Positions 13,429 through 19,680 are shown, counted from the first letter of the stretch. The stretch is DNA of 32,052 nt from Gemmatimonadota bacterium (GCA_022826005.1 JAJDVT010000026.1:1-32052), one strand, 5' to 3'. Numbers and translations: made by a program. Notes: generated from the letters alone by a model not told the origin.

Positions 13429-13938
13429 ATGCCGAACTGGGTCACCAACAACGTCGAAATCTTCCACGAAGACCAAGCGGTCATCGACGAGATATTCGAC
13501 ACGCTCACCGTCCTCCCCGAGAACGGCGAGGAGAACGTTGACGACCGCCGCGTCACGTTCAAGAAGCTCGTGCCGGTGCCGGCCGTCCTCGAAAACGCGA
13601 CGAGGAGCGCGGACGGCACCATCGTGATGGTCACTTTCGACAAGGATGCGGCCCCCGGTGGCCGGGTTCACGAGCGGCCGGCGACACCCGAAGAGTTGGC
13701 CGAGATCGAAGCGACCGGCTTCACGAGTGGCCACGACTTCCGAGACGTCAAGTGGGGCGTCAAATGGGACGCCAGCCACAGCCACGCATCGAAGGGCGAC
13801 CGCTCGATCCTGCTCCGCTTCGATACGCCGTGGGGACCGCCGGAGCCCGTCATTGACGCGCTCCGCGAGCGGTGGCCCGAGGCCGAAGTGAGCGGCGGCT
13901 GGATCGAAGAGGGCTACCAGTCCTGCGGATCGTACTGA
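13429..13938 (+). CDS. YubB/Api92-like ferredoxin-fold protein (DUF1281 type)
   Basis: 169 aa; the ATG at 13429 follows ACAGGAGGCTGTAGCC. It begins MPNWVTNNVEIF, the hallmark start of plasmid YubB and phage Api92-like proteins (MPNWC-x-N). A central VKWGVKWDA matches the family's W-G-x-KW-D-A block, and a late FDTPWGPPEPVIDALRERWPEAEV matches its F-x-TAW-x-PP...P block. These proteins have a predicted ferredoxin-like fold and occur on plasmids and phages. Their function is unknown. Normal length for the family. Confidence 0.75.
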   Translation: MPNWVTNNVEIFHEDQAVIDEIFDTLTVLPENGEENVDDRRVTFKKLVPVPAVLENATRSADGTIVMVTFDKDAAPGGRVHERPATPEELAEIEATGFTSGHDFRDVKWGVKWDASHSHASKGDRSILLRFDTPWGPPEPVIDALRERWPEAEVSGGWIEEGYQSCGSY

Positions 13939-13955
13939 TCCCCGTTCCTCCAACC

Positions 13956-14012
13956 GGCGGGGGCACCGTCACAGGTGCTCCCGCCCTTGTTGTCCCCGTC
14001 ACGCGGGCGGGG
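13956..14012 (+). promoter_or_regulatory. Two-hairpin leader of genes 14042-14747
   Basis: Stem 1 pairs GGCGGGGGCACC (13956-13967) with GGTGCTCCCGCC (13974-13985), one mismatch, loop GTCACA. Stem 2 pairs CCCCGTC (13994-14000) with GGCGGGG (14006-14012). ACAGGAGGCAGGAACC precedes the ATG. This leader serves the longest run of overlapping genes. Confidence 0.7.
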
Positions 14013-14041
14013 CGCTCACTCCGCAACAGGAGGCAGGAACC

Positions 14042-14245
14042 ATGGCTGGAGAAAACGCGACCCTGGTGCGCCTTCCCGGCACACGGGGCGGGTTCATCCA
14101 TGTGAACCCCGCCCATGTCGTGCAGGTGAAGGACAGCGCACCGGGCACGGCCCACCTCTTTCTGTCCATCGGCGGGCTGCACGAGTATGTGAAGATGCCC
14201 GCCAAGGACGTGTGCCGTGCCTTGATGAGAGGAGGCACGGGATGA
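14042..14245 (+). CDS. 67-aa FlbD-like small protein
   Basis: The ATG at 14042 follows ACAGGAGGCAGGAACC. The order of residues, LVRLPGTRGGFIHVNPAHVVQVKDSAPGTAHLFLSIGG then a C-terminal helix, is similar to short FlbD-type proteins (strand, N-P-x-x-I/V, strand, V-x-x). In mobile elements such proteins are widespread with no proven role, so only the fold is suggested, not the flagellar function. Stop and next start overlap (ATGA, 14242-14245). Confidence 0.65.
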   Translation: MAGENATLVRLPGTRGGFIHVNPAHVVQVKDSAPGTAHLFLSIGGLHEYVKMPAKDVCRALMRGGTG

Positions 14246-14505
14246 GCAAACCGAAGCATCTGACCCTGACATGGGACGGGCACATCGAGACCACGGCCTG
14301 CGGGCTGGTGAGCTACGAGGGCGGGCACTCGCTCTCGATCGACAACAAGCCTCAACTCGGGACGCGGAAGCTCAGGGACGTGAAGTGCCAGACGTGTAAG
14401 GGCACCACGGCCTACAAGGAGTTGCGCCGGTACGGGCGGCGGCTGTCGATCTGGGAGGCGTCCGCCGCACGGGCCGGGCTTCTGCCGGAGAGGCGGCTGA
14501 CATGA
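14242..14505 (+). CDS. 87-aa Cys-pair (zinc-ribbon-like) protein
   Basis: Starts in the ATGA overlap with 14042. HLTLTWDGHIETTACGL near residues 6-22 provides a His and a Cys, and DVKCQTCKGTTAYKEL near residues 49-60 provides a C-x-x-C, the same arrangement as in the product of 1941. A basic C-terminal tail follows (RRYGRRLSIWEASAARAG). Likely a small metal-binding protein. The two genes lie at opposite ends of the array and may be distant paralogues. Overlaps 14502 (ATGA). Confidence 0.7.
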   Translation: MSKPKHLTLTWDGHIETTACGLVSYEGGHSLSIDNKPQLGTRKLRDVKCQTCKGTTAYKELRRYGRRLSIWEASAARAGLLPERRLT

Positions 14506-14750
14506 GGCGCTCAGTCAAGCAGAGCAGAGCCACCCGCTTCTACCGCTGGAAACTCGGCCAGATGTCCGGCAGCCTCTACCCGTTCCACCCTGACTGCGCG
14601 TTCCAAGTCAGCCGGAAAGAGGTCGAACGTTGGCTGAAGCGTCTGCCAGCGAACGCCGTGGTCCTCATCGACCGGCGGTGGCACATGCGGGCGGGCATCC
14701 GCGCCCGCTACGCCATTCTGACATGGCATCGAAAGGAGAAGGGCGCATGA
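14502..14750 (+). CDS. 82-aa basic protein, unknown function
   Basis: Begins in the ATGA overlap with 14242. The protein is strongly basic and aromatic (RATRFYRWKLGQ, VERWLKRLPANAVVLIDRRWHMRAG, RYAILTWHRKEKGA), consistent with nucleic-acid binding, but no family is recognised. It is the third gene of an overlapping series behind one leader. Its stop overlaps a further ATG at 14747. Confidence 0.65.
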   Translation: MRRSVKQSRATRFYRWKLGQMSGSLYPFHPDCAFQVSRKEVERWLKRLPANAVVLIDRRWHMRAGIRARYAILTWHRKEKGA

Positions 14751-14809
14751 GGCACCCGATCCGAACATCGCGTGTCGGGCTGCGATGGAGCGCCAGATGG
14801 TCGAGTAGG
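14747..14809 (+). pseudogene. Possible short or broken fourth gene of the series
   Basis: An ATGA overlap at 14747-14750 suggests another coupled start (MRHPIRTSRVGLRWSARWSS...), but that frame has no stop before the next leader and runs through it. In a second frame the stretch encodes ...PNIACRAAMERQMVE and stops at a TAG (14806-14808), the position expected before a leader. A one-base change early in the gene could explain this. The evidence is thin. Confidence 0.25.
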
Positions 14810-14868
14810 ACACCGAGGAAACCTGAGTCTCGTACCGCCTGTCCCCTTCGCCGGGGGCGGGCGGCTTG

Positions 14869-14891
14869 CCGTCTTCCATGGTGGGAGGCGG
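14869..14891 (+). promoter_or_regulatory. Leader of genes 14919-15296 (stem 2 clear)
   Basis: CCGTCTTCC (14869-14877) pairs with GGGAGGCGG (14883-14891), with wobbles. Stem 1 is unclear; CCGCCTG (14835 region) could pair with CGGGCGG. AACAGGAGGGCAGGAA precedes the ATG. Confidence 0.5.
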
Positions 14892-14918
14892 GGACACTCC
14901 AGAACAGGAGGGCAGGAA

Positions 14919-15299
14919 ATGGGACTGACACGCAGAGAGGGCGACGTAGAGGTCGCGAGGCATCTGTACAGCGCCGGTGAGAGTCTGGCGGCTGCGGTTC
15001 AGGCCGCAATGGCGGGGGGCTACCAGAAGGTCGAGATCGCCGCCATCAGCTTCTCGTGCACGAGGGCCAACCGCACGATTCAGAAGCTGATCGACCAAGA
15101 GTTGGGCGGCGAGGACTTTCTCGCGCTGTGGCCGCCGTCGGAGGAACCGGGCGCATTCAACGCGCTGTGGGACGCGCTATCCGAAATCGTCGAGTCCGGC
15201 GCCCTCAAGGCGGTTCACGCGGCCAACACGACCCGCCTGCACGACAAGGCGCTCGACGCATTGATGCGGGCCGCTGCCGAAAGGGAGGAAGCGGTATGA
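14919..15299 (+). CDS. 126-aa protein, unknown function
   Basis: The ATG at 14919 follows AACAGGAGGGCAGGAA. The protein is a mix of Ala-rich helices (ARHLYSAGESLAAAVQAAMAGG, LKAVHAANTTRLHDKALDALMRAAAEREEAV) with one Cys and a Trp-rich middle (FLALWPPSEEPGAFNALWDAL). No metal or catalytic motif. No family recognised. The stop overlaps the next start (ATGA, 15296-15299). Confidence 0.7.
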   Translation: MGLTRREGDVEVARHLYSAGESLAAAVQAAMAGGYQKVEIAAISFSCTRANRTIQKLIDQELGGEDFLALWPPSEEPGAFNALWDALSEIVESGALKAVHAANTTRLHDKALDALMRAAAEREEAV

Positions 15300-15655
15300 C
15301 CATGTCCCGAAAGGAAGCCAGGATCGCCTACGGGCTGTCGTGCGACTGCCGACATGCCCGACACGGCCAGCCGTGCGCCTGTCGCCGTTGCCGCGAGGCT
15401 GCGGCGGCCACCCGCATCCATCACCCCGATCCGAAGGTCCGTCAGGACAGAGAGGAGGAGACACCCGTCCAGCCGCTTGCTCAACCCTTCTCCGGTCCCC
15501 ACGATGGGGACCATCCAACGTTCCCGCAGCCACAAGGAGGACAGCGCATGACGCGAAAGAGAGGCATGGACCTGGGCGACAAGCTGGTGTGGGCCTTCAT
15601 CGTAGCCGTCATCATCACCAAGATCATCGTCGTCGTGAATCACTTCTACTTCTGA
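15296..15655 (+). CDS. 119-aa Cys-rich protein fused in frame to a membrane segment
   Basis: Starts in the ATGA overlap with 14919. Residues 15-35 are Cys/His-rich (LSCDCRHARHGQPCACRRC, five Cys), a likely zinc site. The frame then stays open through what looks like the next leader (stem 2 at 15494-15512) and its AAGGAGG site, and joins gene 15549 in frame, ending in a transmembrane segment. It could be one 119-aa protein or, more likely, an upstream gene that has lost its stop codon. Confidence 0.45.
   Translation: MTMSRKEARIAYGLSCDCRHARHGQPCACRRCREAAAATRIHHPDPKVRQDREEETPVQPLAQPFSGPHDGDHPTFPQPQGGQRMTRKRGMDLGDKLVWAFIVAVIITKIIVVVNHFYF
15494..15512 (+). promoter_or_regulatory. Leader of gene 15549 (stem 2), inside an open frame
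   Basis: GGTCCCC (15494-15500) pairs with GGGGACC (15506-15512), perfect, loop ACGAT. It is followed by CACAAGGAGGACAGCGC and an ATG. No stem 1 with the usual loop is seen. Confidence 0.5.
15549..15655 (+). CDS. 35-aa single-pass membrane microprotein
   Basis: The ATG at 15549 has its own AAGGAGGACAGCGC ribosome-binding site, which favours independent translation over the in-frame fusion with 15296. After a basic start (TRKRGMDLGDK) the protein is one hydrophobic span (LVWAFIVAVIITKIIVVV) and a short aromatic end (NHFYF). N-in topology is expected from the positive charges. The role is unknown. Confidence 0.6.
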
Positions 15656-15656
15656 T

Positions 15657-15709
15657 CCGAGGACGCTCGCCACGTCTTCGGTTCCCTGCGTTCCCGCCAT
15701 GCGGGCGGG
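15657..15709 (+). promoter_or_regulatory. Two-hairpin leader of gene 15741
   Basis: Stem 1 pairs CCGAGGAC (15657-15664) with GTCTTCGG (15674-15681, one wobble), loop GCTCGCCAC. Stem 2 pairs CCCGCC (15693-15698) with GGCGGG (15704-15709). AACAGGGAGGCAGGAAG precedes the ATG. Confidence 0.65.
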
Positions 15710-15740
15710 GGCAGCTTACTCCGAACAGGGAGGCAGGAAG

Positions 15741-15992
15741 ATGGCTAACGAGAATCTGTTGAAGGGCGTGGAGTGCCCGCGCTGCGGCAACGACGAGCGG
15801 TTCACCATCGCCGGGACGGTCTGGCTCGACCTGACCGACGACGGCACGGTGCCGAGCGAGGAACCCGGCAGGGGCGACCACGAGTGGGACCACGACTCGG
15901 TGATGGAGTGCCCGAAGTGCAACTACATCGCCCGGTACGGTGCGTTCCTGGTGAACAGCCCCCACGGGCATGTCCGGTCGCCGGCGACCTGA
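15741..15992 (+). CDS. 83-aa zinc-ribbon protein
   Basis: The ATG at 15741 follows AACAGGGAGGCAGGAAG. Two well-spaced Cys pairs, CPRC near residue 12 (VECPRCGNDERFTIAGTVWLD) and CPKC near residue 57 (MECPKCNYIARYG), with strands in between, make a convincing zinc ribbon of the type found in small transcription-factor-like or phage proteins. Last small gene of the array before the integrase. Confidence 0.75.
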   Translation: MANENLLKGVECPRCGNDERFTIAGTVWLDLTDDGTVPSEEPGRGDHEWDHDSVMECPKCNYIARYGAFLVNSPHGHVRSPAT

Positions 15993-16075
15993 GACGGTCC
16001 CTGCAGCCGGATCCGGGGGTGCGCGGACCTGACCCGCGATGACGGCTGCCGTCCAGTCAGGAAACCCCAACGGGG

Positions 16076-16097
16076 TGCCGGGGGTCATTCCCCGGCA
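16076..16097 (+). promoter_or_regulatory. Hairpin between array and integrase
   Basis: TGCCGGGG (16076-16083) pairs with CCCCGGCA (16090-16097), a perfect 8 bp, loop GTCATT, which resembles the stem-1 loops of the array. It lies 165 bp before the integrase start and, unlike in the array, no purine start signal follows closely. Confidence 0.5.
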
Positions 16098-16261
16098 TCT
16101 CCCTGCCGACCGCGACACGGCGCTCCACAAGGACACTTCCCCCTCGAGGAGCACGTGCCGGTCGCCCGCCGATTCATCGCCAATGCTGGCCCGGCGGGAG
16201 CCCAAGGGCCGCGACACCCATGGAAGCCACCAGACCCGCGAGAGAGGAGCGCGATCAACTC

Positions 16262-17287
16262 ATGTCCAAGACACCAAACAGACCGACCGACCATTCGGTC
16301 ACGCCCATCCAGCCCGACTCGGCCGACTCCCAGTTGAAGGAATCGCACGCCGAAGCCATCGTCTCGGCCGCCGTCGAGTCCCACTCCAACGCGACACGCC
16401 GCGCCTACGAAGCGGCGTGGCGGCACTTCGCCGAATGGTGCGCGGAGGAAGGCTACGAAGACTTCCCGGCCACCCCACAGACTGTCGCCGCCTACCTCAC
16501 CAAGCGCGCGGACGACGGCCGCACGTTCGCCACACTCAAGGTCGACCGTGCCGGGATCCGCTACTACCACCAGCTCCGCGGCGTCGAGAGCCCTACGCAG
16601 TCGGCTGGCGTTGGCCGCGTCCTGCGCGGGCTGAGCCGCAGGGCCGCCGCCTCGAAGACTCCACAGGGGCGAGGGCAGGCGACCGGGCTCACCGCCCAGC
16701 ACCTCAGCGCGATCCGCGCGACCGCTCTCCGGCGCCGCGTCTACCGCAGCGGGGCGCGCGAGTCCGAGAAGACCGCCGAGCGCCGGGGCAAGGTGGACAT
16801 CGCGCTCATCTCCGTCATGCGCGACGCGCTGCTCCGCAGGTCCGAAGCCGTCGCGCTGACCTGGGCCGACATCGAGTTCCGCGACGACGGCAACGCACTC
16901 GTCACCATTCGGCGCTCGAAGACCGACCAAGACGGCACGGGTGCGGTCCAGTTCATCGGATCCGACGCCGCCGCCGCGCTCATGGACATTCGGCCCGACG
17001 ACGAAGACGACGCCTCGATCGCCGCGCAGCACGTCTTCGGGCTCAAGACCGGAGAAACCGTCTTGCGCCGCATCCGGGCCGCCGCCAAGGCCGCCGGCCT
17101 GAAGGGCGACTTCAAGGGCCACTCGCCGCGAGTCGGAATGGCTCAGGATCTGACCGAGGCCGGAGCCTCCACAACCGACCTGATGGTCGTCGGCAGGTGG
17201 AAGGCAGCAAGGATGCCCGCCCACTACTCGCGGGGGCAGTCAGCCGCAAACGGTCCAGTGGCCCGATATTACCGGCGGTCCGATTGA
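16262..17287 (+). CDS. Tyrosine recombinase (site-specific integrase)
   Basis: 341 aa from the ATG at 16262, placed after GAGAGAGGAGCG; an in-frame ATG at 16220 lacks a ribosome-binding site. The N-terminal SAM-like, DNA-binding domain (about residues 30-120) contains TRRAYEAAWRHFAEWC and TVAAYL. The catalytic domain has all the expected residues: Arg in LLRRSE near 192, Lys in RRSK at 220, His287 and Arg290 in GHSPR, Trp313 in GRW and the nucleophile Tyr322 in AHYSR. It appears intact and would integrate or excise the element. It follows the small-gene array in the same direction. A decayed homologue lies at 19.7-20.4 kb on the other strand. Confidence 0.9.
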   Translation: MSKTPNRPTDHSVTPIQPDSADSQLKESHAEAIVSAAVESHSNATRRAYEAAWRHFAEWCAEEGYEDFPATPQTVAAYLTKRADDGRTFATLKVDRAGIRYYHQLRGVESPTQSAGVGRVLRGLSRRAAASKTPQGRGQATGLTAQHLSAIRATALRRRVYRSGARESEKTAERRGKVDIALISVMRDALLRRSEAVALTWADIEFRDDGNALVTIRRSKTDQDGTGAVQFIGSDAAAALMDIRPDDEDDASIAAQHVFGLKTGETVLRRIRAAAKAAGLKGDFKGHSPRVGMAQDLTEAGASTTDLMVVGRWKAARMPAHYSRGQSAANGPVARYYRRSD

Positions 17288-17736
17288 TAGCGGCGGCGAA
17301 GGCATTCGCCCCGGCCATTCGTCGGGCACCACAGAGGTGCAATCGCCGCCCGAACGGCACGAGAACAGCACAGCCGGAAAAGGGTGGAGTCCCGAGGCGC
17401 GCCCGGGAAGCTGCTTACATCTGTACTCCTGACGCGCGGGTTCGGCCGGGCCCCGATGCACCGATGCTAACCGAGTGGACGACCGGATTGGTCCATGTCG
17501 CCCTCCTGAACAGCACGGCTCGGCCACATGGCCATAGGCTGGTTGCAGCGCTTCCACCGGCTTCCTCGCTCTGACGGGTCGCCGACGATCTTGAGAGCAC
17601 GGCCACCTTGCCCCGCGGTCGTAGCCGGATCGGACGCATTACGCCCACGCGTGTTTCCACCAGGGCGGCCGGTGCATCGGTGTCTCTACCATGGCTTACC
17701 TCGCGCGCGTGCCTGCGGGCGCGATAATCGGCTAAC

Positions 17737-17822
17737 GATGGGGCGAAACCCCACCGGCGAGACAGTGGAGCGCCGGGTGAGTACACTCGAAGAACCCCGA
17801 CCGTCACACCATTCGTGCCACC
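17737..17822 (+). repeat. Diverged direct repeat, copy 1
   Basis: This stretch is similar to 19287-19372 in the same orientation, sharing GGGGCGAAACCC and CCGACCGTCAC. In one frame both copies encode G-A-K-P-x3-D-x3-P-G-x-Y-T-x3-P-T-V-T-P-F, so the similarity behaves like conserved protein sequence. No start codon or ribosome-binding site is visible in that frame here. Probably a remnant of a duplicated gene end. Confidence 0.5.
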
Positions 17823-17973
17823 ACGAAGGCTCCAAACCTCGTTTTCGGACAGTGTGCACACTGGGACGCGCATGACTACGCACGCGCGAGTCCTTGGGCG
17901 GGGCAAGAGGGGGTCTCAAGGGCAAATCGCCCCCCGGCTTGGTCGTAACTTTCCTTTCGCCAGCGAGGGGGTG

Positions 17974-18066
17974 TGTCATCACCTGTCATCACCTCGCCCT
18001 TTAACCTTGTGTTTCGCGGCCGCGCGGGAGAGCAAAGTTAACGTGAGGTGACTCCAGGCGATGACA
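17974..18066. promoter_or_regulatory. Operator-like cluster TGTCATCACC
   Basis: TGTCATCACC occurs twice in perfect tandem (17974-17983, 17984-17993), and a near-inverted copy, GGCGATGACA, lies at 18057-18066. Between them, TTAAC and GTTAA (18001-18041 region) form an interrupted inverted repeat. The cluster lies directly before the ATG of 18081 and looks like a repressor or replication-initiator binding region. Confidence 0.45.
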
Positions 18067-18080
18067 GCCGGAGTTGAAGA

Positions 18081-18470
18081 ATGGCGGAAGTCTTTATCCA
18101 GCATGCACTTCTGGAGATCCGGCGAGAAATCGTGATCTGCCGCCGGTGCGTCGATGTGGCGGTCAGCCAACTCGTTTCGGCCTCGACCCGCAGGAGTTTG
18201 GGCTGGAGGTTGATTGGTCGAGAGCTACCTCTGCCGCCGCGCGGAGGCTGGCCCAAACCCAGGGACGATTCGGCCCTCCTCTGGTTCTTCGGACTTGCCA
18301 TCGGGCTTTGGAGCGGCGAAGTCGTAGGATGTGGAGGCGCTCTTGCTCGCGCATCTCTTCGTCGGGAACCATCGCCGGACGGTGACCCACAGACATTCGT
18401 CCCGGCCCGAGACGCGGCAAACGCGGGAGCTGGTTCACAAACCTCCCTTCCCTTCCCCAGGGTGCTGTAG
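18081..18470 (+). CDS. Possible 129-aa hypothetical protein
   Basis: The ATG at 18081 lies downstream of an operator-like cluster, with GGAG placed about 10 bases upstream. The first 40 residues look protein-like (EVFIQHALLEIRREIVICRRCVDVAVSQLVSA, with one CRRC), and a hydrophobic stretch (LLWFFGLAIGLW) follows. The C-terminal third is low in structure, and other frames compete in the region, so the call is weak. Confidence 0.3.
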   Translation: MAEVFIQHALLEIRREIVICRRCVDVAVSQLVSASTRRSLGWRLIGRELPLPPRGGWPKPRDDSALLWFFGLAIGLWSGEVVGCGGALARASLRREPSPDGDPQTFVPARDAANAGAGSQTSLPFPRVL

Positions 18471-18905
18471 ATGGCACGGGGCTGCAGGGATCGCGCCTGG
18501 AAGGTTGCTGGTCAGGTGGTGGATCGGGGAACCGACCGGGAGCGGACCGAGCGCCCGGGCCGTTGCCGGGACTGGACGTGGCACGAGTGCGGGGAGCCGG
18601 ATCCGAAGGTGCTCCGGGTGTTCTGAAAGCACTACGCGCGGACCCGGGGGACTCCGACAAGGTGAACGCGGCCCGGATGCGGGAGCGGGCGCACGCGGGG
18701 TGTCTGGAAGCGTTCGCGGGGCAGGTCGGCGCGCTTGAGCGCATGGCCGAAGACGAGACGGTGCCCGTTCGGTGGCGGCTGCGGGCGCTCGCCATGGCTG
18801 GCCAAGTACGGGGTCGGCATGGGTTCGGAGCGCGGAGGCATCCGGTCCGGAGAAGGCGCGACGCTGGTCAAGGCGTCGGCCGACGCCACGGAACCGTTCG
18901 TCGAC
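18471..18905 (+). pseudogene. Frameshifted gene, perhaps small-terminase-like
   Basis: Three partial frames read as one protein if two single-base shifts are allowed (near 18630 and 18797): an N-terminal part with CRDWTWHECGEPDPKVLRV, a middle ALRADPGDSDKVNAARMRERAHAG...ERMAEDETVPVRWRLRALAM, and an end LAKYGVGMGSERGG. The middle and end (helical, VRWRLRALAM then LAKYGVG) resemble the C-terminal helices of small phage packaging or DNA-binding proteins, but the family is not certain. Either the gene is dead or the assembly has indels here. Confidence 0.35.
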
Positions 18906-19208
18906 GACGCCCGCCTTGCCCGGCTCGGCAAGGCATGGACGGCCGTCATTCGGCGAGCTGTTCCCGGATTCTCGGCCCGCATCGGGGACCGGCCCCGGCT
19001 GCACCCCCCCGCCCCCCGGCGCAGGTGGACAGACCCCGGGCCGGGATGGACCCGCGCGCGGTCTTCCCGACTACCCCCCCTCCGGTCCCCCCCGGATCGG
19101 TCCGGAGCGGCCCCAGGGCGGCGGGGGGCTGGACGGAGCGGGGTTGACGGCCTTACGTTGGCGCTTCAGCGTTCGGCGGGAGGGTGCCCCCCGGTGTATG
19201 GAGGGTCT

Positions 19209-19252
19209 CCGGTAACTACAGACTACCGGCCACCTTCCAACTTACCGGTAAG
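19209..19252. promoter_or_regulatory. ACCGGTA palindrome cluster
   Basis: CCGGTA (19209-19214) is inverted as TACCGG (19224-19229), and a perfect 12-bp palindrome, CTTACCGGTAAG, follows at 19241-19252. Three related sites within 44 bp suggest a protein-binding region. The regulated gene is not evident. Confidence 0.35.
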
Positions 19253-19286
19253 GGGCGCGCGCCCGCCCGCGCGAGGCTGCCACCAT

Positions 19287-19372
19287 CATGGGGCGAAACC
19301 CGAGCAGCAGGACAATGAGACGCCGGGCAAGTACACCCCAAAGTGCCCGACCGTCACGCCCTTTCAAGCCAC
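19287..19372 (+). repeat. Diverged direct repeat, copy 2
   Basis: Matches 17737-17822. Here the conserved frame (GAKPEQQDNETPGKY then TPKCPTVTPF) stays open to a TAG at 19398. The copies lie 1.55 kb apart, around the decayed region. An AT-rich island follows (about 19380-19440), unusual for this DNA and possibly promoter or junction sequence. Confidence 0.5.
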
Positions 19373-19680
19373 CACCATGACCCTATACCCTATATCCTAG
19401 TCAACAAGTACAGTAAGAACACCATAGATGCACTTTACGACCGTTTGGGCGGAGGAAGGGGGGGGTCGGCCCGTTTTCGGCCCCGGCCGCCCGCTTCGGG
19501 GACCGTAAGGTTTTCCGGCGTACTTGGTGTACTTGGGCGGCACTTCCCGGAGCGGATCCGGGGACCGGGCGGGGCAGGCCCGGCGCGGATTCCGGCCGTG
19601 AAGCGGCCAGCGGCGGCCCAGGGCGAACGAACGCGCCAGCAGCCGGATGCCCGCCCACTACGCCCGCTCAGCTCGCGCAA
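19373..19680. other. Rearranged stretch next to the broken integrase
   Basis: Holds the AT-rich island (about 19380-19440) and then GC-rich DNA. At about 19648-19675 the + strand encodes RMPAHYARSARA, the active-site Tyr motif of this integrase family, although the integrase body beside it is on the minus strand. An inversion or recombination breakpoint is likely. No intact gene seen. Confidence 0.5.

Larger units (their letters stand above)
17288..18080. other. Gene-poor stretch after the integrase
   Basis: No frame here has a convincing start. The stretch contains the first copy of a diverged 86-bp direct repeat (17737-17822) and, at its right end, an operator-like cluster (17974-18066). 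An attachment site for the integrase could be expected here, but no tRNA gene or obvious core can be recognised. Confidence 0.5.

Noticed and set aside
1701-16097. Integron-type gene cassette array with attC sites
   Set aside because: The spacers are hairpins, but they lack the conserved attC box sequences and extrahelical-base layout, sit partly as leaders with ribosome-binding sites, and the recombinase lies at the 3' end in the same direction and lacks features recognisable as an integron integrase.
1701-16097. CRISPR array
   Set aside because: There are no identical direct repeats with regular unique spacers. The repeated feature is a structure, and the intervening DNA is coding.
16085-17224. 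379-codon minus-strand frame opposite the integrase
   Set aside because: Antisense shadow of the recombinase; no ribosome-binding site and no domain.
16039-17574. 511-codon + strand frame overlapping the integrase
   Set aside because: It covers the intact tyrosine recombinase in another frame and gives an Arg/Pro/His-rich translation without domains, a shadow of the real gene.
17739-17875. 45-aa gene starting MGRNPTGETV
   Set aside because: A related frame starts at the second repeat copy, but amino-acid conservation between the copies is better in a different frame, so this start is probably fortuitous.
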